DNA of 64,000 bases from Amblyomma americanum (lineage: Eukaryota > Arthropoda > Arachnida > Ixodida > Ixodidae): the NCBI RefSeq assembly GCF_052857255.1, contig NC_135507.1:72820330-72884329 (forward strand). Direction: 5' to 3'. The stretch's first letter is position 1. Each line of letters begins with the position of its first letter. Position numbers and translations under genes: made by a program. This document shows, one piece after another, positions 23,157 to 33,069 of the stretch. The notes beneath the pieces were generated by a model that was not told the DNA's origin, made no database searches, and saw only the letters and a list, made by a program, of their open reading frames with translations.

Positions 23157-23526
23157 AAAACGAGATCAGTGTGTGAGCGATGCCTCAATAACGTTCTCTG
23201 CGGAGCTGGCATTTCTTGAGACGCGTTTAAAAATAACTGATTAATTTTTTATTAGTCCTGTTTGTTTCTTCCTTTTTCCTTTTCTGTTATTCACGCTGTC
23301 GATTACTGGCTCTTTGTGGCTTTCTGTGTTAAGATATATATCTTAACTTTTTTGATATGAAAAAAATGTTGACGCCCCTGGCTGTGTGCACGATATGATG
23401 TGACAAGGCTTTAAATACTTTCCCGGAAGCGAAAAATAAAACCAGTTGTTAGTAGCGCTCATTCCTTGTGTCGTCGTTCTCTCGCCGTGTTTGTCTTTTT
23501 TAGCGCTGACCTGTTTCAAACGAAAT
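23149..23526. repeat. Right inverted terminal repeat of the Penelope-like element
   Basis: Reverse-complement match to 21121-21503, including the TTAAGATATATATCTTAA palindrome at ~23331-23348. Confidence 0.9.
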
Positions 23527-23938
23527 GCTTAACCAACTAGCCCAGCTCCAAGTTTTGCTAAATGCATACCAGAAACATTTCCGGCAATCTACTGCAACTA
23601 GTTACACATGGATGCAGCTTTTCAGGCATGTGTACAACTTCTTAAGCACTTGACACAGTGGAAAGCAACTCTCATTGTTCAGAAACATCAGCTCATGGAT
23701 TGCGTGGAAGAATGTTGTACAAGGGCATTCATTCCTGAGATTTTTTAATTTTTTTTCTTGCTAGCACCTATTATTTGCGTTCACATTTTCGAGGTTTTCT
23801 TCTTTGACTATGAATAGCAAAGTGCGTGTCTCAAAATGTCCGCGACCTCTTCTCTCCAGAAGTGCTAATCACCCAGACTAGTTTAAGGCATTGATCCATC
23901 CCTGCAGCCCCTGAATGTTTTTCGCCCTCTCCTTCCAG

Positions 23939-24150
23939 GGCTGCTTCCTCCACACCTGCCTGCCTCATACGAAGGCACTCAGCACCGCCCAGGACTCAAC
24001 CGACCGGAGACACGGGTCGGAGAAATACGAAGGTTACGCTATAGTGGCCGGCGTCTACAATTCAAAACGCCCACATGGAAACGGCTGCGCTTATTCAGAG
24101 CTTGGGCAGTGACCAAGTTTTTTTTTCTCCTTTTATTACTGGTGTTGTAA
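23939..24150 (+). CDS. PLK-like exon 6 (C-terminal end, proposed terminal exon)
   Basis: After TCTCCTTCCAG the frame set by exon 5 (phase 1) reads GLLPPHLPAS. This aligns with the G-Y-I-P-x-x-L-P-x-S segment that follows the PLK kinase domain. The frame stays open for 69 codons to TAA at 24148-24150. The last part (KFFFLLLLLVL) is hydrophobic and unlike PLKs, so true coding may end earlier, for example at a weak donor near 24033. Whether this is the last exon is an inference from the poly(A) signal at 24405. Confidence 0.65.
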
Positions 24151-24404
24151 CCATTGTTTTTTTTTCACAGTACAATGTTTAGGAAGCTTTTATTTTGATT
24201 CAAGCGCTAAAGCATTTTTTTCTTGTTGAAATGCGCTTTTAATTCTTTGTCATTCGAGCACATGTATACAGATGACATTTTTGACAATGCCTCGGTCGCT
24301 ACTGCCAAGGCTGCGAGTGGGCTCCAATGGTGGATTCCAGTTAATTATTTTTGTTGTCTGCTACAGCTGTAATGCGATTTTAACTTTCGTACCGTGAACT
24401 TCTG

Positions 24405-24410
24405 AATAAA
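24405..24410 (+). promoter_or_regulatory. Possible polyadenylation signal AATAAA of the PLK-like gene
   Basis: AATAAA in GAATAAATATCTGTACTCTG, 255 bases after the proposed stop. It is kept in the duplicate at 31631-31636, also followed by a TACTCTG block. Confidence 0.5.
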
Positions 24411-24893
24411 TATCTGTACTCTGTTTCGTGTGTCCGTTTGCCCTTCCTGCAGCTGTCGGACGAATACTCTTTATCGTCTCCTAGAGTAAAAAAAAAGAAA
24501 CGATGGTAGGAGGCAGCCCTTTAAAACCGTACAAACTGCGGAATTTCGATGTGAAACATTGTTGTCCCATGCGGCCACTTAGTGGAGGTTATCAGATGGT
24601 AGCGCCAATTATGACCAGTGCAGCCAGGTTCTAGTGGTACCCTACGAATTTTGTTTAACTTGTTTTAAGTTATTTTTAATCCAGGATGCCCTTTTACTAG
24701 GCCCTATAGCAGGTGGGCACGCACAATTTGTACACCCAGTCCCAAGTTAGATCGAGAAAAGTGTAAAACGCAATAACACGGCGTCAAAGAGAGCTAAATG
24801 GCGAGTGCAGAGTTAAAAATAAGAAACTGTGAGACCACGGTGCACAGAGGTAAATATACACGCAAAGACTCAGTCCGCGAAAAATAATTAGGC

Positions 24894-26429
24894 GATTGGT
24901 AAAAAATATCAACAATATAGAGTAATTTAATATGTATAGAGAAATTCCTATTTTGCCTGGTAGTTTTAACATGACATCTGGTGCGCCGTTTTTGGGCGCA
25001 GAGTCCGGATACAGCACTGTGCGCCCGGATCACTTGGAAATGTAAGCGGATCAGAAAAACGACCAGGTTTTCGCTGTTTTCCTGGTCCCAGATAGTATGA
25101 CGGCAGCTTTGACATCATGCAAATTACAGGCTCACTGTTCAGATAGTCAATTACACTCTTCTGTCTTCTGGCCTTGCAATCTCTTCTTATTGTTTTCACC
25201 TGTTCTATTCCAGGCGGGCAGTAGCAGATGAAAGGGGACAGCCCCCTTCTTCCATGGTTGGGTATAGTCCCATCTCTGCGTTGGCGAACGGTTCCCTGCA
25301 TTGTTACGCTAGGCAGGTCATGAGAATATTTGACTGCATTGGCCGAACGCAGGTTCCTTGACGATGTGAGACAGCTCTGTGCTTGTGTTGTATCTGACTA
25401 TAGTCATATACAACTCAAGAATGAAGCGGCAAGTTCCCCTCAAAGGGGTCCCTCCAACCATTCGGGTCGACCGATTCTCCCTTTCGACCCACTCTCTCTT
25501 TCTCCCCCATGACAGATTCCTTTGGATCTCCTATAGCCTGAAATCACAGGGGGTGGCAGATGAACGGGGAATAACCACGGGTTAATCAGTTCCCCAGAAA
25601 GAGGATATATGATGCTCGTTATGACAGATATGAGGGAAGGCAACATCCATCGAGACCAAATTGCACAGGGGACAACTTTCTTTTATTTTAATTGGTAGTT
25701 TTTCATCACTAGGAGATTTACAAAAGCACGAGAACAAAGAACAACATGCCACCGGTGCGAGCTGAGCTTAGTCATAGTAATTTCCCGGCGAATGCATCCT
25801 ATTTGTCACCCTGCGGTATGAAGTGTCAACTCCGCAATTCTTGTTGGAGGACACGGAACTAAGAATCGTGGAACTTTATGTGCTACAGCGATTCTGACCA
25901 TCGGCAAGGAAGTTAGTCGTGACTAAAGCCGGATACAACCGGGGACCACAGCGGTTTTTCCCCGTCAAAGGACCCCCTTCCAGCTAACGGCTTCGGCCGA
26001 TTGTCGTCACCTTGCTAGCGTGACAACGACGGAGACACAGGTCTATCCCCGACAATAGAGGAAAGGAACTATCCCCTTTCATCTACTTCGCCCTGCTTTG
26101 CCGCTCTAGCATGTTCATGACAGTGTCGGACTACGCTACTGTCTGGAAAGTGGTCCTTTGATGGGAAAAAGCAGCTGCGTTCTTGAGTTGCATCCGACTA
26201 TGAACAACAAACATATTCAGGGCATTCTTCTATCCACAGGTGCTGCGACAAACGTAACGGCGGTCTGCAGGAACAGTCGCGAGTAAAAAACATTAGCACA
26301 CATGAGGGATCACCGAAGGGCCGGAATGACATATGGCGTGGCGCTGCAGGTGACGAAGGGGCTGATAACAAGAGTATGTTCCCATTCTTGAGTATTAGGG
26401 GCGGGGTGCTTCAGCGGACTGTCAGGGCC
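24894..26429. other. No supported gene; unrecognised sequence
   Basis: Short open frames on the minus strand (for example 24966-25301) resemble no family I know. Nothing repeated elsewhere in the window was noticed. Confidence 0.4.
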
Positions 26430-26720
26430 CAGCAAATTTTATTAAAGCGAAAGCCTTTAGTGGCTGATACTCGCTGTGACCGACCGTCCGGTCACGTCAC
26501 CTCGCGGTGTCCGCCCGTTACATCCTAGGTCACGTGACCTGGTCACGTGTCACAACCTGCCGACTGATCTGTGAGCAAACTGCCCACTGTGGCGGGTGGT
26601 GTGATCTGCCGACAAGCAGCACTGCGCTTGCGCGGCGTGACGCCACCACTCAAATTCAAATCAGTGCAATAAAGTTCATACGGCCTCCACCTTCCCGCAG
26701 TTAAAAGATATCTAAATGCC
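26430..26720. repeat. CACGTG-rich tick repeat, first piece
   Basis: Begins with TTATTAAAGCGAAAGCCTTT and TAGTGGC, then carries several GGTCACGTGACC-like palindromes. Related AGCGAAAAGCTCCACT sequence occurs at 32763 and 48770, and a second CACGTG cluster at 27660-27760. It is probably a non-autonomous element family; its ends are not defined. Confidence 0.4.
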
Positions 26721-27053
26721 TCCAACGGATTTTTTTTCTGTGTCGCCGTCTCTCTTTTCCTTTTTTTGTTTTTGATACTGCTTTGCTCCCATAGGCGAAG
26801 GGTGAAGATTGGGATAGTTTTGTTTTCTGCATGTTTCGCAGTTATTTTTGGAAGCATCCCTAGGCACTCTGCTGAAGGATGGCTATGAAGGAAGAGGGAA
26901 TAATTGCCTGAAATAAGCGGTCGATTGATTAATGCCTAAGCGATAGAACAAGTCAATAAAAGGGTAATATCGTACGCTTTATTTGTGACGGACGTTAAGA
27001 TGTGTTATATTTAGATTCGGGCACTACCGATCTCCCCAGAAGGAAAAAAAGAG

Positions 27054-27570
27054 ATGCCGCGCGTAAACTTCGCTTCAAGAGTGCAAATCGTGAAGTTAGT
27101 TCAGGAAGGCAGGTCCCGGAGAAGCATTGCTGCCGATGTAGGGTGCGAAGTACAGGGACCGTAACAGGCATTGAGCGTGTTTTCCTAGAAGAAGAGAGGA
27201 TTGACGACGCGGACCTTAGATGACGTCCGAGATCCCTCAGTGAAGAGGAAGATCGGGTGATCGTAGTCGCCGCCTTCTGCATTCCCCATACTGCCGAGAT
27301 AGAGGAAGAAATGGGCGTCCAGGCTGAGTCTTTGTGGGCGATTAAGAAACGGCTTCGGTCAGCTGGAATATACCTCCCCTATAGTCGCGTCTCTTGCTGG
27401 AGGCTACTTCTCACCGCACAACACAAACGACTCCGTCTCGACATTGCCACAAACCACCTCGCTTGGACTGCGGAATATTGGAGGGCAGCCGTGTTATCGG
27501 ATGAATCGACTTTCTCCACGAAGTGGGACCAGCAGCGGTCCGTCTGTAGGCGGTTGGTGCTCGACCAGTG
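27054..27570 (+). mobile_element. Tc1/mariner-type transposase fragment, frameshifted
   Basis: A start at 27054 opens a helix-turn-helix-like region (MPRVNFASRVQIVKLVQEGR then SRRSIAADVGC) that stops within ~40 codons. The frame resumes at ~27225 with RSLSEEEDRVIV, then RSAGIYL, LLLTAQHKRLRLDIATNHLA, and AVLSDESTFSTKWDQQRSV. The last contains a DDE-type catalytic aspartate (S-D-E-S). Everything after ~27570, including the remaining catalytic residues, is missing. It is a broken 5' part of a cut-and-paste transposase. Confidence 0.8.
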
Positions 27571-27649
27571 AACGACAAGAAAATTTGGAACGATTATTTC
27601 GTCAACCGTTTTTGTAGCGATAGCTGCAGTATGGTAGCATTTCGAGCCT

Positions 27650-27850
27650 TCAGCGTGACGGCACCGCCACCGCCACGTGGCCGGTCACGTGGTACGAGCA
27701 GCTGCCGGTGGCGCGGTGCCGTGGCTGGTCACGTGACCAGCACGTGGTTGGGCACGTGGTGCGGAGAAACTGCTGCCGCCTGTGGCGCGGCGCACCGGAG
27801 AAACCTAGCCCCGACAGCAGTGCGCATGCGCCGTGTCAAGTGGGACGAAG
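27650..27850. repeat. CACGTG-rich tick repeat, second piece
   Basis: Contains GGTCACGTGACC-like palindromes and ACGTGGCCGGTCACGTGG clusters, similar in style to 26500-26560. With the first piece it flanks the Tc1-like fragment, so the transposase may have inserted into, or belong to, this repeat. Confidence 0.4.
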
Positions 27851-28289
27851 ATGAAGGAAACCCGGAGAAACGGAGCGGCAAAAGACTGACTTTTCAGTTG
27901 TACCGAGCAAGTTGCATTCGGCAAGCTGTAGCTATCGCGTCACTCCAGGTATAACCAGAGCTAAACCACCGCAAATTTTTTTTTTATCTGCAGTCACTCC
28001 AGGACTAGAAGTTCATCCGGCCAGTTTCTATGGCCAGTGTTCCTTTTCAAGTGAAATGCATGATATGCTCTAGTTATTGTTATACTCATTCATCGCTAAC
28101 ACATTCATCTGGCTGCATATATGTGTAGCAGTCTCATCTTCAACACATCGATTTAGGAGTTAGTTTGCTGAAAGTAATATAAATTGTACACTTTTACTCG
28201 GCTCTCACAATGAGAGCTTTTCGGAAAAAGAAAACTCAGCTTTAGTCAGGGCAGATTGCGTAGTCGCATTTATTTTTTGCAGGTGTGAA

Positions 28290-28400
28290 TCGCAGTTCGC
28301 GAAGCGGAGGCCTTAGGGTAAGGTGTCCGCCTCTCATTTGCGAGTTGCTGCGTTGGATCGCCTCTGCTGCCGTGTATCTACCGACTTTCTAATGCGTACA
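28290..28400 (+). repeat. tRNA-like SINE head, possibly a different SINE family
   Basis: The stretch GAGGCCTTAGGGTAAGGTGT, CCGCCTCTCATTTGCGAG and GCGTTGGATCGCC has the order and spacing of A box, anticodon arm and B box in tRNA-derived SINEs. The B box is degenerate and no acceptor stem can be folded, so it is not a tRNA gene. Confidence 0.45.
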
Positions 28401-28739
28401 ATACTTCCCACGGCCTGGTGCTCGGCTTTTCTCGGTGAAATACTTGGGAAAAGAATCTTCTACAAAGCAGTTGTGCTGAGGGAATAATGATTCGTTCCGC
28501 CGTCATGTTACGCTAAATACGCCTCATGCGGTAAAAGCCCACTTGTGACCCTTTCTTGCTGTGGCCTTTTCAATAGAGCGAACGTCACACCATTAACGTG
28601 TGGGTTGGAACTGCGCACCAAGGGCTCCTGTCACTGATCAGGACCAAGGGTACGCTGACATCCGTTTCCTGCGAAGTTATTATTTAAGAAGAGTGCTTAA
28701 GGGATCTGTAGTCGGACACCATTATAAGAACAATAAATA

Positions 28740-29340
28740 ACTGCGAGAGAAGGACGGGATAAGCGAAAAGAAGCACAAGGGACGAGAGCGCAGACTAAAA
28801 ACTAGTTTATTCCACCAACGCTTCCTTCCTTCAATAACAAAGCGCATGCACCCCAACGCACAAAGAGGTGAAACCGTAATCACCTCGTCAACCCGAGAAA
28901 CTCCAACTCCTTGCGGTACAAGTGGATGTACGCCGCACTAACACATTTGTCAGGCCCTTGTCTCGCGATTTCGAAGGCTTCGACAATTTCGCGTTCTTTA
29001 TTTTCCCTCGAGTGACTGATAACCTTAGTACTGCCGAAAAACGGAGTGCATTCTTGGCAAACATGCTTGCAGGTCATACAATGCTTAGGCAGATGCTGGC
29101 CCCGTGAATCGGCTAAGGGATGCGAATGATGGAGTTATCATTCTTTTGGCAGCCATCACGGCTGGACAAGTTTCACACTCCCCACCCTAACTCTATTCCC
29201 ACTTCACACCGTCCTCTTCCTCACTGTTTCTTCCAACTCGAAGGGATAACCCTAGTTAAATCCCGTCAATTATGAATGCTTTGCCCAGACGAAGTCACGT
29301 CCTCTTGTCGGAACGTCGGCAGGCACCCTGAGGTTTTGCC
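28740..29340 (-). mobile_element. Penelope-like element remnant: endonuclease C-terminus and terminal repeat
   Basis: The minus-strand frame 29077-28880 reads MTCKHVCQECTPFFGSTKVI, then KEREIVEAFEIARQG and CVSAAYIHLYRKELEFL. This is the cysteine-containing tail after the GIY-YIG domain of Penelope-like elements. At 29285-29325 the + strand has GACGAAGTCACGTCCTC followed by TTGTCGGAACGTCGG, a degraded stem-loop resembling the hammerhead-like motif of Penelope terminal repeats. RT and most of the nuclease are missing. It is a different lineage from the element at 21121-23526. Confidence 0.7.
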
Positions 29341-29667
29341 CTCCTTTGCTCACTTTCCCAGGCCTATGCAGGATGCAATGTAGATGGTAAAAAATGATCA
29401 GTTCAATGGCAAAAAGTAGAATGTAGAACTTTATAAAGCTGTAAAATGCAGATCAATAGGGAATAGTTCTATGATAACTCCAGAGGCAGTGCCTTACTCG
29501 TTCATCCCAAATCAGGGTGTCTTAGAACGCGGATATACAGAAGGAAATCTAGCCGACAAGATTGCACATGAGCAATGTGTGGTAAATCAATAGAAAGAAT
29601 TGAACTCTTTATTCAAGAATGCGGCGGTATCTCCCGGATTCTCTGGGGCTGTCTAGACGCAGCCTTA
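29341..29667. other. No supported gene
   Basis: AT-rich sequence without recognisable coding or repeat structure. The part next to 29668 occupies the place of the gypsy LTR U3 but does not match copy 1. Confidence 0.3.
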
Positions 29668-30848
29668 TATATGGGGCCGCGGACTTGTCAAGCCGCCAAG
29701 TGGCAACCTTTTTTCCGTAGCCCCTCTATCTGTGGCACCTGATAGAAAATAAAGATTTGATTTGAACGCGGTCACTCTCCCCGAGGGTCCAGGGTTTAGA
29801 GACAACAATGGTCAGGTGAATGGATCTGCGCTAGAAGTTAGCAAAATGGGATTGGAAGATTGGCGGCTCAAAAGCTTGGGAGACGACATCATCTTGGAAC
29901 AGCAGGATTAGGAATTGTACTTTGAAGAAAATTGCGAATTTGCAGACCTACGTCTTTAAAAAACAGCAAAAAATGCCTAGAATGGTGGCCATGCTACCAC
30001 CCCGTTTCAAATGGGGCACTGCTATTCCTTCCAACAATCCAAACTGGGCAAGAGGATGGAGGGCCACACATGGATCGTTGCTATATATTCTGGTCCCTTT
30101 GACATGATTTTATGAACACAATATAATTTGCTAAAGTCATGATGTACTGGCCACTCTTCAACACAGAAGAAAAACAAAAGCTCCAGTTCATTGCTTAGGA
30201 TCCCTTAAAATGTTCGAGGTGGCCTCAGCCATTACATTCTTCCCCAACGTTTTCAAGCAGTACAGACCGCGTGTTCCGACTAAGAGCTGAAGCAGCCCAA
30301 GCCATATCTGTGATGAGTACTTAGTGGGCCACCACTGTAAGACACATTAGCCGTGTGTGTGTGTGAAGCGTTACAACGTTCCACTAAGGACTCCAGAGTA
30401 TTGCAGCCACTACTGAACTTGAGCGTTACAGCCTGGAGAGTCGTCTTTGATCACCGCCTTCGCCGCCGGAGGATGCTGGCGTCCCAGTGCCCGAACTCTC
30501 CGCAATCCCTTGTGATTTCTCTTTCACATTTAGGTTCTCTATTTGCAATAACTTCCTCACAGAGTTATAGTATATTAAGGTACTGTTACTATTTGTACAT
30601 CCGTCCAGAAACTTGATGTTGTCATTCCTTCTTTCCTGATAGAATCATTTTGGCATCGTATCTCAACTGTTTTACGTCTTCATTGAGACATTTCACAACA
30701 TTCTCATTTTGTTGCCTGCAATTGTCCGACGTCCATGAATAAGTTACCGCTACCAATGGACTTTACCCGGAAATTGCTCCCGATACCCACATACGTTCAT
30801 TGCAGTTTTATTTTATTCTTCGCCAATTTGTTTTGCGATATATCAACT
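29668..30848 (+). repeat. Second copy of the gypsy-associated 1.2-kb block
   Basis: Closely matches 790-1955, including the AATAAA-containing region (~29748-29756), the short TG microsatellite (~30352-30364) and the end TGCGATATATCAACT. No integrase fragment or polypurine tract precedes it, so it may be a solo LTR or truncated element. Its right end joins the duplicated PLK exon 6 block with no spacer. Confidence 0.75.
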
Positions 30849-32125
30849 AGGCACTTGGCACGGTGGAACGCAACTCTGATTGTTCAGAAGCTTCAGCTCA
30901 TGGACTGCGTGGAAGACAGTTCTACAAGAGTACACATTCCAATACCTGTAATTTTTTTTTTCTGCTAGCACCTGTTCTTTACGGTCACATTTTCGACGTT
31001 TTCTCCTTTGACTACGATCAGAAACTTGCGGGTCGCGACAGGTCCTCGACCTCTTTTTTCGAGAAGTTCTACTCAGCTCACCTTGTTTATGGCACTGATC
31101 CATCTTCACAGCCCCTGAATGCTTTTCGCCCTCTCCTTTACGGGCTCCTTCCTCCACACCTGCCTGCATCCCGTATCGCCCAGGAGCCTCACATGGATGC
31201 ACTCGGCACCACCCAGAACTCAACCGACCGGAGACACGCGCAGGAGAAAAACGAAGGTTGAGCTGAATCGGACTGCGTCTCCGATTGAAAAGGCCTACAC
31301 GGGAAAGGCTGCACTTACTTAGTGCTTGAACATCTTTAGATTTTTGTTTGTCTGCTTTTGTTGCTGGTATTGTAATCGTTGTTTTTTTTTGCACAATACA
31401 AGGTTTAGGAAGCTTTTATTTTCATTCAGTGTTCAAAGCATATATTTTTCCTGTTGAGGCGCACTCTTAACCCTTTGTCATTTCAGCACATGTACAGATA
31501 ATATTTTTGACAATGCCTGTGTCGTTATTGCCAAGGCTGCGATTGGGTTCCAAATGCGGATTGCAGTGAATCAGTTCTCAATTGTGCGACGGCTGTAATG
31601 CGATTTTAATTTTTATACGGTAAACCTTTGAATAAATGTTCAATTATACTCTGTTAGGTGTATCAATTGGCACTTACTGCAGCTGTTGGAAGAACAATCT
31701 TTGTCGTCTCACATAGGAAAAAAAATTATGGCAGGAGGCAGAGCTTTTCTTCCCCACCAACCTCGGAATCTCGATTCGCGAAACTTTCCTATCTCACGGG
31801 GCCACTTCGTGGAGCTTACCAGATGGTATACCGCCAATTATGGGCAGGACTGCCAGGTTCCGGTGGTGTCCTACAACTTTGTGTGTAATTTCTTTTTGGT
31901 TCTTTTTAATCCATCAGGCCGCTTTACTAGGCCTACAGCTGGTGGGCATGCTCAATCTATGGACTAAGTGCTAATCTACATCGAATCAAGAAGCGTAAAA
32001 CGCAATCACACTGCAGCAAGAAAATGACATGATGAGAGTTGAGTTACGAATTAGAAAGAGTGAGGCCATGGTGGAAAGGGGTAAGTATATACTCACCGCA
32101 AAGACTCAATGCGCAAAAATTATAA
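30848..32125 (+). pseudogene. Duplicated PLK-like exon 6 block (copy 2), acceptor lost
   Basis: Direct-orientation copy of 23644-24893. The exon reads GLLPPHLPAS in the same frame as copy 1. It then differs by ~20 bases and stops at TGA (31260-31262) after KNEG. The acceptor, AG in copy 1 (23937-23938), is CG here (31141-31142), so normal splicing to this copy is unlikely. AATAAA is kept at 31631. Whether copy 1 or 2 is closer to the ancestor cannot be told. Confidence 0.75.
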
Positions 32126-32680
32126 GACGAGTAGTGCTACATCGGGATGACGTCACGCCAGATTACGGCGTGACTCGCACTTACCGCACCTGTTATCGCC
32201 GCTGTCCTCCTCACACTCCTTCTCTAATCGTTTCGCACAACGCATATATTAACACGCTTCAAAGCAATAAACGTTGTCTTGGCCCAACCACCGCTGTGTA
32301 TGGTGCGGATTCTTCAGTGAGAATGGGGTGACAACGGGCCGCCCTCTTAGTACGCCGCAGCCTTCGCCGCCGTGGGAGGATATGCCAGCCCGCCGCAGTT
32401 TGAGGAGACGAGCGACAAGTGGCCAGCTTACCAAGTTCGACTGTAGGCTTTCTTTGAAGGCAATGGCATCACGGACGACAAGAAGTGGGCCTTGTTGGTT
32501 GCAGCGCTGACGACCCACAGCGTGGATTTCCTTAGTGGTGGATGCGTGCCAGACAAGGTGAACGAACTTTCTCACGCCCAAGTGGTAGTATTGTTGCAGC
32601 AGCACTTTTCGTCGACGGCCCTCTCGCAACTGCCGGAAATCGCGGGACGCGCCATTCGCTATATAATAACGTGAGGCGTG
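32126..32680 (+). mobile_element. Gypsy-type gag N-terminus remnant with possible LTR end
   Basis: At 32394-32613 one frame reads PQFEETSDKWPAYQVRL, a stop, AFFEGNGITDDKKWALLVAA, then LTTHSVDFLSGGCVPDKVNE and HAQVVVLLQQHFSS. This is typical of the N-terminal gag region of arthropod Ty3/gypsy elements. A proline-rich start (STPQPSPPWEDMPA, ~32350) is in a different frame. The stretch 32140-32290, with CAATAAACG near 32266, may be LTR. Nothing of pol follows. Gag would form the element's particle; this copy is dead. Confidence 0.7.
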
Positions 32681-33069
32681 TGCTTACCTTCGTGTGATTA
32701 CCGTAACTGAGCTTTCGTCCATCTTGCTAAGTTCTGCCGGGTTGAACCACAGCTAACTGTTTAGAGCGAAAAGCTCCACTTCTCGATTGCAAACCTGAAG
32801 GTCAAATGACGCATGGATTTGAGTTCTGGCTCGCCGCACGTTTGGCTGAGACGTCATAACACGTGACTGGTACCGTTCATTCCACCGCTGCGCTGACCGC
32901 TGTTCAGACCGCTTGCTCTCACAAGTGGCGCCACGTGACTAACCACGTAATTAGCTCTTGCTGATTAAACGCCAGAGCTCACCGCCTAGGCGCCTCCCCC
33001 CCGTCCCAACCACATGTGTGAGAGCCCGTAAGGCGAGCACTTTCATTTATAATCTCCCTTCAGTCACAT
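32681..33069. other. Short repeat remnants, no gene
   Basis: AGAGCGAAAAGCTCCACTTC (~32763) and CACGTGACT motifs (32860-32945) recall the tick repeat at 26430 and 48770. No coding frame is recognisable. Confidence 0.35.

Larger units (their letters stand above)
21121..23526 (-). mobile_element. Penelope-like element with inverted terminal repeats, antisense in PLK-like intron 5
   Basis: The 2.4-kb insertion has ~380-bp inverted repeats at its ends (21121-21503 and 23149-23526), differing at only a few percent of positions. Between them, read leftward, lie a Penelope-type reverse transcriptase and a GIY-YIG endonuclease. Inverted terminal repeats and the RT + GIY-YIG order are hallmarks of Penelope-like elements. 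A stop codon sits in the RT catalytic box, and the 3' end of the endonuclease is cut short. Otherwise the copy is remarkably intact, suggesting a fairly recent insertion into the kinase intron. Confidence 0.92.
23644..24893 (+). repeat. Duplicated block carrying PLK-like exon 6 (copy 1)
   Basis: Matches 30848-32125 in the same orientation over about 1.25 kb: intron 5 end, exon 6, downstream region with the AATAAA site, and ~450 bases beyond. Copy 1 keeps the exon acceptor AG. A ~20-base length difference inside the exon changes the frame between copies. Confidence 0.85.

Noticed and set aside
23939..24110. Alternative frame of the last exon reading GCFLHTCLPHTKALSTAQ as the true PLK frame
   Set aside because: The exon 5 donor leaves phase 1, which gives GLLPPHLPAS, the frame that aligns with the PLK segment after the kinase domain.
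24966..25301. 111-codon minus-strand frame as a gene
   Set aside because: No recognisable domain and no supporting neighbouring exon; kept only as unassigned sequence.
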